Part shown: positions 22,191 to 31,572 of the stretch, piece by piece | How positions within the stretch are numbered: position 1 is the first letter of the stretch | Layout: each line of letters opens with the position of its first letter | Assembly: GCF_963169125.1 (NCBI RefSeq) | Contig: NC_084793.1 | Span: forward strand, 139,044,297 to 139,108,296 | Reading direction: 5' to 3' | Length of the DNA: 64,000 bases | From: Humulus lupulus | Lineage: Eukaryota > Streptophyta > Magnoliopsida > Rosales > Cannabaceae | Program-made: the position numbers and the translations under genes | The notes under the pieces: model-generated | Told to the model about the DNA's origin: nothing | Seen by the model: the letters and a program-made list of their open reading frames with translations, nothing else | Database searches by the model: none

Positions 22191-22611
22191 CTTGGTGTTG
22201 ACTGTTCAACTTGCAAACATGAGGGTACATCGGGTCCTAGTGGACAATGGAAGCTCCATAGACATCCTATATCACCTGGCCTCAGAGAAGACGGGACTGG
22301 GTATCAGGAACCTAAAGCCCTGTAACACCTCCTTGTATGGGTTTACAGGAGACTCGATACAACCCTTGGGCACAATCGAGTTAGCCCTGACCATGGGAGA
22401 ACCGCCCAGACAGACGACTGTAATGACGAACTTTGTAGTAGCAAACTGTTCTTCGACCTTCAACGTGATATTAGGGAGACCCTCCCTGAGAGAATTAATG
22501 GCGATAACCTCAGTATACAACTTGGCCATAAAATTCCCAACTCTTGAGGGGGGGGGGGGGGGGGGTGGCGAGCGTGAAAGGGGAACAAAAAGAAGAAAGG
22601 GAATGTTATAA
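22191..22611 (+). pseudogene. Tat protease domain
   Basis: Retropepsin-like aspartic protease: LTVQLANMRVHRVLVDNGSS gives the catalytic D-N/S-G-S motif, followed by IDILYH. Then KPCNTSLYGFTGDSIQPLG, the flap-side TTVMTNFVVANCSSTFNVIL, GRPSLRELMAITS, and the end near KFPTLE. The frame is open throughout and aligns with 55440-55050 on the minus strand in element 3. The usual TG is DNG here, as in other Tat copies. The frame runs into a G run encoding poly-glycine and ends at 22611. Upstream it is joined to gag by a deletion, so it has no start of its own; it was chosen by homology. Confidence 0.85.
22548..22565 (+). repeat. 18-base G homopolymer after protease
   Basis: The G run follows CTCTTGA and encodes a poly-glycine tail absent from the equivalent site in element 3, which has a short GG. 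Confidence 0.95.
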
Positions 22612-23197
22612 CACATCCCTTCGCACAGCCATAAGACCGCCAGAACTTATGGCGATGGTAGTGCATGGGGGCACAAATCCGAGAGAGTTCAACGCCAAAG
22701 TCACATAGGAGATTAGAATCGACGGTTGTACATACGTGCCTGAGAGGGAACATCGGGTAAAGCTCCACTTCTAGCATGACAAATCAAAGGGATTACCATA
22801 GTTAGCCCCCCAATAGCTATGAGTTAGAGGGGTAACTTAGATGCCCTGATATGTAGAAAGAACATCGTCGCCACAAATACCTATGTTCTCTCCTTATGTT
22901 TAATGAATATGTTTTTTATTGGCATGTCACACCTCTCATTTACGTGAGCACGTATCTAACTTTTATACCTATCACCAATTGGAATTATCAAAGTGCATGA
23001 GAAAAATAACCAAAGTGCCCGACGAGGTAAATCTCACCAACCACATGGGGGGCAGGGTGCACAGCCAAAAATGGTTCTAAAAGAGTCCCTTAAAAAAAGA
23101 AAAAAATATATAAGGAAGAAAACCTTGCAAGGCATCTCTCGAGTTCACAAGGAATAACTACCCTTATGAATATCAAGAGGGTCAAAAGGTCCTACAA
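22612..23197 (+). other. Decayed post-protease tract
   Basis: The first 170 bases keep traces of the protease-reverse transcriptase linker (CATAAGACCGCCAGAACTTA). After about 22790 no pol homology is seen. This marks the 5' edge of the pol-less region. Confidence 0.5.
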
Positions 23198-23490
23198 GAA
23201 GAGCCTCCTAATAAAGGCTGATGCTTCCACGAGACGAAAAGCCTCCTAATAAAGGCTGATACCTCCACGAGAGGAAAGGCCTCAAGAAGAGCCTCCTAAT
23301 AAAGGCTGATATCTCCATAGGAGGAAAAGCCTTAGGAAGAGCCTCCTAATAAAGGTTGATACCTCCACGAGAGAAAAGGCCTCAGGAAGAGCCTCCTAAT
23401 AAAGGCTGTTACCTCCACAGAAGGAAAGGCCTCAGGAAGAGCCTCCTAGTAAAGGCAAATGCTTCCACGAGAGAAAAGCCCTCAGAAGAG
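23198..23490. repeat. 50-bp tandem repeat, about six units
   Basis: Anchors GCCTCCTA(A/G)TAAAGG at 23203, 23241, 23291, 23341, 23391 and 23441: one 38-base unit, then exact 50-base spacing. The unit contains ACCTCCACGAGAGGAAAGGC and CTCA(G/A)GAAGA. Confidence 0.95.
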
Positions 23491-23981
23491 CATCCACCTA
23501 TAAGCCTAGAGCGGCCACCAAGCTGTCTAGCCAAAAAGGGTCCTAAAAGAGACCCTTGCAAAAATTGTACTATGCACAATGACGAGAAGGACGCTTCTCG
23601 CAAGAAATAATAAGCGCACGCAAAAATATATAAAAGGATAACTAGAACCCAAATGGTCAACATATCCTTATAGATACAATTAAGGTGCACCAAAGAGAGA
23701 CCTATCGAACCCCTTCGTATGGGTTCCAAAGGAACTCAAGCATGATAAATAAAAAAGTATATATATAAAAAAGACCTATCGAACCCTTTTTTGCGGGCAC
23801 AAAAGGACCTTAAACATAGAGGAAAAAAAGCAAATAATCGTATATATATACAAAAAAAAAGTTGCGATAATGTAGCAGGACTTATAAAAGTTCCAACAAA
23901 ATACAAAAAAAAAAAAAATGATAGGCTCAAGTGAGGATACAACCAAATTGAATTAAATGATAATATCGCAGAAGCAGAATC
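23491..23981 (+). other. Conserved non-coding segment shared by Tat elements
   Basis: AAAAAGGGTCCTAAAAGAGAC, TTGTACTATGCACAATGACG and GACGCTTCTCGCAAG (about 23530-23610) recur in order in element 2 (38100-38225) and reversed in element 3 (51285-51210). Position and conservation suggest a transcript 3' end or packaging-related role; none can be shown from sequence alone. Confidence 0.65.
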
Positions 23982-26312
23982 TCAGGGCTTCCTGCCGCGA
24001 GCATTCCAATCAGCCACCCTGGCGACGGCGTGCTCACCGAAGGAGGTCAAATCGAAGTTAGGATTTTTCCTCCGAATTCCACAGAGGGCGTGATCTATGG
24101 ATTTGTACTTAATTTTAGCCAACTCCACCTCTAGGAGAGTAACCCTCTCCTGCAATATTACAACCTTAGCTTCTGCTCCCCCAAGATTGGCCATTAGGCA
24201 AGCAACCTTCTCCTGCAACATCACGACCTTGGCATTCACCCTCTTCTTCTGTTTCGATGATGAAGATGCCTTCGCTAGGGCCTTCTTAAGCTTAAGCTTG
24301 GTATCAGTAAGTTCCCTCTCGAGCCCTGAACCTTGATCGTTAGACGGTCCCTTTCAACATTCGACGAGGAGAGGTCCTTTGCCAAGTCGACGAAGCGTTG
24401 GGCCACCGGAGAAGTCTGCACAAGAAAAATAATAATGATGATGATGAGCAAACAAAGAATCCAAAAAAAAAAGAGTATGGCCAATGTAAGACGCATGAAC
24501 TCACCCAAGTTGCGAAGCGCACAAGAGTCTTCCCAAGCTCCGACATGGCAAAATTCCCAAGACTTCTCCAATCAGTCTCAGGAAGACCCTCGGCAACCCG
24601 GGTATACCGTTGTCCATAAGAGGTCTCCATACGACCACCCTAAGGTGCCCCCTCCGAGTCAGAGGTGCCTAGATGGGTAAGGACAGATGACCCACTCACT
24701 GAAGGAGGAAGGGGCGCAGGAATATCAGGAAAATGAGCCCCCGACGAACCAGGATTGAGGGGAGCATGAGGAAGAGTATCGTAGTCCTCAGAAAAGGGAA
24801 AGACGAAGCCCCCCGGCATGGCCAACTGACCATGGGAGTGAGAGGCCATGTCATGGTCCATAGGGACCAAAGGAGGGCACCCCCTAGGAGACAAAGATGA
24901 TCGGTGAGGTCGTCTGGGTTCTGGGGAAACCTCCTCGGGAACCCACTCCGCGTCGCCCCCGTCAGAGTGATGCTCAACTAAAGGAGCCTCCTACATTCGC
25001 TCGGAAACGTGCCACAGTGTATCAGGATCCAAGACTGCGGATAAGTTGTCGCAGTTAAGGTTTGCCACAGTGAGGAGCTGGGCAGCCATTTTCTGGGCAG
25101 GGTCGGCATCGAGGAGCTTGTCCACTGGCACTGCCTCCGACCGGGGAATGTCAAGGTCACCGAACTCCTTTGGACAATCAACATAATTACCAATATAAGC
25201 ATAAGCTCCAAAATAACCAATTCAAAGTAAAAGGAAGAAAAGCTTGAAGTACTTACTTGGGACGAGCGAAGGCGTTCACGTACATAAAGGGGTCCTTTTA
25301 CGAAGAAAAAGTCATGCTTCCAGGACCCCGGGTTTGATACAGAACCCTCTATGAGGGAAACCTGGGAATTGGTCTTCTGTAAGAAATAGAAGCCTTTGGA
25401 TTTAGGGGTTGGCATGAGGTTATACATAAAATGCACCTCTCGAGCCGTAGGAGCGCGTTTGTTGAGCTCAGTAAATGCCATGTATAGGTAACTTAAGGCC
25501 AGCCAAATGTAAGGCGCTAGCTGGAGCAGAGCAAGGTCGAAGTGATTAAGCATCATGACGAAGAACAGGTGCAAAGGAATGGTCCCACCATCTTTCAAAA
25601 TATGCTCCCTCATAACCATGCACCCTGGGGGGGATTATCGGCCCGGTAGGTATTGGAAGGAACACACAACTTGTATTCCTTGCCAATGCGATATTTCACG
25701 GATAGCTCCAACGATCGATTCTTTGACACATTGGACACAATAGAAGACGCCAATAAAGGACCAGAATCTTGCGCCTCGGAAGCCACCTGCCGCCGCACTC
25801 TCTTTGCCATATCTACAAAACCAAAGGAAAAAGGTGAGGTAGAAACATGACACTTTACCCTCCATTTTTTTCTTCCTAGCAAGGGTCTTCCACCGAGGCA
25901 CTGAGTGTGGAAGCACTAAGCAAGGGTTGATCGAAAACAAGGGTTAAGGTGAACCCGAGATGACCCCATGACAACCATAAAGGGAGAATGGGGCAGGAGG
26001 TTCAGGCGGGAGATTTCCCTCCATGAACTCCAACTCCATCTGTAGATCCAAAAGGGTCACCCTAAGGTTTTCTATGTGGCCGCTAAGGTCAAAGGGGAAA
26101 GAAACTCTATCGCCACTCAAAACTGAGTCTATTTCACTCTCCACTGCCCAAATTTTACGCCTAAGTTCAGCCATATGCTCAAGGTGATGTATACGGGCCT
26201 GCCTCAAAGTGTCATAGTCTTGGTGAGGGTCGTTCTCGGGGGACTCCGAGTGTGAAGATAAGTCTACAAACTCGACCCCCGAAGGAGCATCAAACGATCC
26301 CTCACATGCCAT
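23982..26312 (-). pseudogene. Opposite-strand extra gene of Tat element 1 (PF04195-like)
   Basis: Reads against gag-pro. Start chosen at the ATG at 26312 (MACEGSFDAPSGVEFVDLSS), matching the start in element 3 (48359). The N-terminal helix-rich part (MAELRRKIWAVESEIDSVLS) ends near 25980. The central domain (about 25620-25265: IPLHLFFVMMLNHFDLALLQ, then MYNLMPTPKSKGFYFLQKT and SWKHDFFFVKG) fits the family called putative gypsy type transposon. An acidic/proline linker follows. The C-terminal coiled coil (LQEKVACLMANLGGAEAKVV) leads to a conserved tail NPNFDLTSFGEHA...WNARGRKP ending at 23982. Frame changes coincide with plausible splice sites (for example TTGTGCAG before ACTTCTCCGG near 24420), so introns are likely. 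Function unknown. Confidence 0.7.
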
Positions 26313-26786
26313 GGAACCTTGTGTTGTAGGTAATAAGGGTGCACGTGTAAATGAGGGGATTGCTACAAAACACAAAGGAATGGGCTCAAAACCTCTAGAC
26401 ACGAGCGCTCTAAATGACAACCTACGGGGTACAAACAAGGGCATGTAAATGGATCAACTCACAAAGAGCTCCGACCGAGGAAACCCATCCCGAGTAGTGC
26501 TAATTTGGACCCAATGAAATAAGAAAGAATGAAAGTATACCTTATGTAAGAAAAATCGGGCACTGTCACAGTTGAAGGGAAGTTGAAGGTCGAAAGTACC
26601 AGCACCGTCAAAAGGAGGATAAGGGTCCAAAGCACCTCCGTGATCGAACAAATATGAAGGGTCGAAGATTTGCGCCTGCAAAATGGAGGAGAGAGGAGTT
26701 TTAGTCCCTAAGGACCTGTGTGGATATTGGCATAAATAAATAAACTCAAATAATATAAGGGAAGGACAACCAAAAGTGGGGTTGTG

Positions 26787-26846
26787 GAGGATCGAACCCC
26801 TTACCTCTGGAAAGAAGTAAAGACTCCAAAACCACTAAGCTAAGGA
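26787..26846 (-). repeat. tRNA-like SINE head or fragment
   Basis: On the minus strand TAGCTTAGTGG (26842-26832) resembles a polymerase III A box, and GGGGTTCGATCC (26800-26789) a B box, with typical spacing. It does not fold into a complete tRNA by eye. It lies upstream of the opposite-strand gene. Confidence 0.45.
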
Positions 26847-27019
26847 TATAAAGTGTAAATAATAGGCTAGACATGAAGACCTATTTAAAGGAACCATAGG
26901 CTCATCTTAGCCATCAAATCCGATGCCTGATCAATCATCAATTAGAAGCCTTGGCACTCGCTTTGGGATATACGAAGAACAATGATAGGCTCACAAACAC
27001 CCTCAATAAGACTCTCTCG

Positions 27020-28183
27020 CGAACACCGCAAATTGGACATGATCCTGAAAGACCAAGGCCTTACACGAGGCCTTCGCAAGGTTTACCTGTCTCACCCCAT
27101 GTGAGACCCAAGCTCACTTCACCTTGCTTACCTCGCCGAAGGTCCTATGGGCCCATGCCTAAGTGCCACGCCCATGCGAGACCGTCTCGCCCCCGTGCCT
27201 TGCGCCCATGCGAGACCCTCTCGCCCCCGCGCCTTGCGCTCACGCCAGACCCTCTTGCCCCCGCGCCTTGCGCCCACGCGAGACGCTCTCGTCCCTGCGC
27301 CTCGCTCCCACGCGAGACCCTCTGTCCTCCGTGCCTCGCGCCCACGCGAGCCCTCTCGCCCTTGTGCCTTGCACCCACACGAGACCCTCTCGCCCCCGCG
27401 CCTTGCCCCCACGCGAGACCATAGTGACAGTGCCTCCGCAGAATCATCTCTCCTTGTGCTTCCGTGAAGCCACCCCGCCTCTTGCCTCACACGGAAGCTC
27501 CAGTTGCCTGGGTCTTCACGGCACACACCTTTCCAACGCTTTGAAAGTGTATGTCCACGAAGGCCACAAGTAGTCTGATATTTAGTAGGATACAGAGTGG
27601 ATTGAGGTATAGGCACATCTTGAAAAGGTGAAAATATCTATGAGGCATGAGGAGCACATAAGGGTACGGAACGTACGTATCAACCAAAAGAAGACAAAGC
27701 ACAAATATGGTGTCCGTGCCAGACAAGTCATGGTTGTACGAGTGAGGTACTTGGTGTGGTCCTTACCAACCAATCTTTGACACTCGTACTAAATAAGTAG
27801 TGGAGGAACATTTCTGGTACTAAAGTGGAGGCGCTCCCGCATATTCTGACCATGTACTAAAGCTGACACCAGAACCTTCTGCTCCACAACCTATGCCACT
27901 ACGTCTGATACCACTCCCTTGTGAAAAATCTGGTCCCCTGGGACCACAATGTATTAGGGGCCACTAGAGCCCACTATAAAGGGAACCTCACTTCATCATT
28001 GTGGGGGGGTTGGAAAATTATTGTAAAATTAGATTGATTTGAGGGAAATATACGACTTTTCTTTCTATTTTCTACTTGTAATTTTCCTTCAAGTTTCTAT
28101 AAGTTCATTTGTGTTCATTAGATATTAATTTAAGTTTCTGAGTTTTCCATCCATATTTCGTTGACGATTTCTTATCATGAGCA
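27020..28183 (+). repeat. 3' LTR of Tat element 1
   Basis: CGAACACCGCAAATTGG to TTATCATGAGCA, aligned throughout with the 5' LTR. The 34-bp minisatellite here (about 27165-27425) has only about eight units, which accounts for the shorter length. Confidence 0.82.
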
Positions 28184-29535
28184 TGGTACTTTGGGAATTT
28201 TAATATTTTGGGATTATTGGTAGAATGAAATTAGTGGGTGGAATAATTCTGCTTGATGGGTTTAGTTGATAAATGGGAGATTAGTGGTGTAATTGGAATT
28301 TTAAGCAAAAATATCTAAATGCCCTTGAGGTTTAGTAAGGGACTAATTGGAGGTAGGGGGAAAATGGCCTTTTCACCCTAAGGATAGTAAATTTAGTTAA
28401 GTGTTGCAGCCACTTCCCTATTCATGTTTTCCCTCCTTCGCTCTCTTATCTTCTTCAAAAACTTACCAAAACAAAAGGGTCAAGGGCTAGATTCTTGAGG
28501 CCTTTCAGAAATTTATAGGGAATTGAGGTGTTTGAAGGGATTGGAAGCTGTTGACCTCTTCATTGATCAAGGAATTTCAAAATTTATCTCACAGGTAAGT
28601 TTTATTTTTTGTTCTTCATCTCTGCCCTTATGTTCTTGTGTAAAATTCAGGTTATTGGTCTATTTTGGAAAATTAAGGATTTTCGACTATTTAGATGAGT
28701 AGGGTGGGATTGATAACATGTCTATGGATTGATTTGAGCCTAGAATTTGGATTTTAAAAGAAGAAATTTGGTTGAATTTTAGATTTGGGGGAAATTGGGA
28801 TTTTGGAACCCTAAAGTTATGATTCTCTATTGTGAGTTGAATTTGATGTTTGATTGGTGTTTAAAGGATGTATATGAGGTATTATAACTGTTTTAATGCT
28901 TAAATTCTGAGTTTGGAACAAGTTGGTTCAAATTTGGGCAGGTTTAGAATTTTAAAAATCGCAAAGAAATGCTCTCTAACATGTGTCGATCAATCGACCT
29001 AGGGTACCCGATTGACTGGGTTAAGTTTCAGGCAGGCTTGGCCAGTTTGGCCAGGAGGTTGACTAACCCATGCTGGCAGCCATGTTTTAGGGTTCTTTTC
29101 ATTGGATTTTGATGGGTAACTTTGGGTGGTCATAAGCTAAGGTGCCTAGAACATTATGGGGCATGTGTTAAAGTGTATTTGGAGCTTAGTGACACTTATA
29201 GAAAGTCATGGTAGGTTATGGTTATGGAAAAGCTAAACCTACATTATATCGTTGTGACTTGGGTTTCCAAGAGGCTCGGGAGAGGATCGCACTCGAGGTC
29301 CCTCCATCCTCAGCACATGACTTGAGGTAAGAAAAGTTGGCATTGCACGCAGAACGGGCATTGGCCATATTGTATCTAGAAACGGTTATAACTGTATAAC
29401 ATTTAAATGAGCTAGGATTGTGTATCTTTATTGCATAATTTGTTTGTTGTGCTTATTAATAACTGATTTGATTATGATCATGTGGTTATTACTGTTATAG
29501 ATATTTAAATTGCGTCAATGGAATAGTGAAAAACT
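28184..29535 (+). mobile_element. Long gypsy LTR, second part
   Basis: Continues the LTR that starts at 19114. It carries a leader-like AT-rich region, a donor-like CACAGGTAAGTTT at 28589-28600, and a palindrome-word segment (GTCGATCAATCGACC, GGGTACCC, CCGATTGACTGGG; about 28984-29030). A GCATAATTTG...GATTATGATCATG region resembles the 46990-47030 part of the copy at 45246. The 3' third of the LTR is missing. Confidence 0.6.
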
Positions 29536-29992
29536 ACTCAGAACCCACAGAGTAATCCAGTCTGTCTTGATCTCACCGGTACAATCTAAGTGATATCCAC
29601 CACACTGGCTAAGAGTTCCATGCACCTCCCTACACAAAATCCAGCCCTCACATCCAGTATCATAAACATATCAAATCCATGCACAGTGCCAATTGTCACA
29701 AGACTTTCCGCTCCCAAGCTCAAGAATTACTACACTTTCCTTGCCATTCAAGACTGTTCTTTAATTACTTAACCAATCCAAACCCTGGATCAAACCAAAG
29801 CCTGTCATAACCAGCTTTACCAGAATCCCCGATGAGTCCTTGCCATAATTCAACTTATCTCTTAAATTGCCAATACCATATTACAATTCCCATCACAACG
29901 TAACCATGTGATCTATATATACCACCAATATACCCTTCTCTATATACACACTAACAAAAGAATAACATGTTGCCAAAGCCAAACAACATAAC

Positions 29993-31186
29993 TCAAAGCT
30001 CCGAACTAGGAAACTGACCTATCATCCTCGAGGAACTAGTCTCGGTCTCAGACTCTGATTGCCCTGGAATAAACACTCGAGTTGGAATCGAGCTATCCGT
30101 CCCCTTTTGCTCACTCTTCTTCCGCATTGGGCAATTCCTCTTACGATGTCCAAACATTCTGCAAAAGAAGCAGGCCTTTGCTCGGCATACTCCAAGGTGA
30201 TGCTTCTTGCACCGGGTGCATACCGGATATGTCTTCCGACCTTCCCTATTACTTGCTCCAATAAGTGGAGGTACCACTGTCTGAGCTCCATATTCTCCAG
30301 CACCCTGCTGCCCAACTACTATACTCTCAACCGCAAGAGCCTTCTTTACCACCTGAGCATAGGTAGAGACTTCATGCACTGGGGCAACTCTAATGCCCTG
30401 AGCTATTCCAGGATTCAACCCCTGAATAAATCTTTCCTTCCGAGCCACTTCTGTGGGTACCATGTCTAAGGAAAACTTGGCCAACTCATTAAATTTAGTA
30501 ACATACTCGATCACTGATGCATTGCCCTGAACAAGATTCAGAAACTCATTCATCTTGGCAGTCTTAGCTACATCACAGTAATACCTCTCATTAAACAGCT
30601 GCCTAAATTCTTTCCAGTCCATCACAGCTGTATCTCATGTCTTGGATACTACCTCCCACCATGTCCGGGCATCATCCCGCAGTACACATGTAGCACAGAT
30701 CACTCTATCGTGACCCACCAGTCCCATACTATCAAGAATGGAGCTGATCATGCCCATCCATTGCTCAGCTCTGAATGGATCTAGGCCTCCCTCAAAGATT
30801 GGAGGATAAAACTTCAGGAACCTTCCACAGAGAAATTCCCATCTATTCTCAACCCTAGGCTGAGCTAAAACTGATGCCACCCCTGGCATAGCAAAGGAAG
30901 AGGTACTCCTCAACAGACTCCGCTGTTGCTTCAGATACTTGATCTCTTCCTCCTGCCTCTGCAATCTTAATTGCAAGTCTGTAAGCGTCTGCTGAACATT
31001 CAAAGATGCAGACGAAGAATTGATACCTTGGCTGTAACTCCCAGCCCCTGTATAACTATCACCAGGCCTCATAATCTGCCTTGAATATAAACCTGCTGAT
31101 TGAATCTGCAGTCTATAACTTGATCCATTAATCACAATAAGCATATCAAGGGCTTTTCCCACGGGATAAATCTTACCACACCACAA
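29993..31186 (-). pseudogene. Ty3/gypsy gag (retrotransposon-gag domain plus zinc knuckle)
   Basis: Nearly intact gag with one internal TGA near 30637, in the position of the tryptophan of the usual TW pair (WWEVVSKT-stop-DTAVMDW). N-terminal coiled coil LQLRLQRQEEEIKYLKQQRS (about 30975-30915). The capsid-like core has RFLKFYPPIFEGGLDPFRAE, WMGMISSIL, a DDARTWW block, and WKEFRQLFNERYY with FIQGLNPGIAQGIRV. The knuckle is CTRCKKHHLGVC followed by CFFCRMFGHRKRNC (about 30215-30120), a C-x2-C-x4-H-x4-C box. The true start is uncertain: the open stretch reaches 31186 but no conserved ATG is evident. This is Tekay/Del-style gag by motif. Confidence 0.85.
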
Positions 31187-31557
31187 TCATAAACCACTTG
31201 CAGTGCTGCAAACATGCCCATGGCATTCATACATTACTCATAATCCCTGCTCTTCCAATACTCAAACCATGCTTCTAATCCCAGCATGCAATAACACAAT
31301 TATATATATTCATGGAGCAGGCAATCATATGATCACAGTCATACATATATATTCACGGAGCATATAATCATATAGTCAAGAGCCAGGCTCTATCAGAATC
31401 TCATGCTCCCTAATACAATGTACAGGTAAAGCATTCACATTTTATACAAACAGCTATGCACATAGCTACAGAAATATTTACCATTCCTTGAGTGAAGCTA
31501 TCTTCAGTGATGAGTGTACATGCCCAGCTTGTCTTCAGGAACCATAAACCTTGGCTC

Positions 31558-31569
31558 GCTCTGATACCA
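31558..31569 (-). other. Primer-binding site, initiator tRNA-Met type
   Basis: Minus strand TGGTATCAGAGC starts four bases after the LTR terminus at 31573 (ACTT spacer), as in chromoviral gypsy elements. Confidence 0.92.
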
Positions 31570-31572
31570 AGT

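Larger units (their letters stand above)
19448..28183 (+). mobile_element. Tat element 1, non-autonomous, complete with both LTRs
   Basis: A 5' LTR, a TTTGGCGCCGTCTGTGGG primer-binding site, a gag whose central part is deleted, protease, a long non-coding tract, an extra gene on the minus strand, and a 3' LTR. There is no reverse transcriptase, RNase H or integrase. The two LTRs are clearly alike by eye, with most differences being transitions, but differ in length (about 1725 and 1164 bp) mainly through minisatellite copy number. The target duplication could not be fixed. The element lies inside a gypsy LTR (19114-19447 and 28184-29535). Confidence 0.85.

Noticed and set aside
22548..22611. 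Poly-glycine tail as a true protein feature
   Set aside because: It is encoded by a G homopolymer missing from the related element, so slippage or error is likelier.
26787..26846. Functional tRNA gene
   Set aside because: A- and B-box-like motifs are present, but no acceptor stem or full cloverleaf is seen.
26951..27616. Overlapping open frames in the 3' LTR of Tat element 1
   Set aside because: Same minisatellite artefact as in the 5' LTR.
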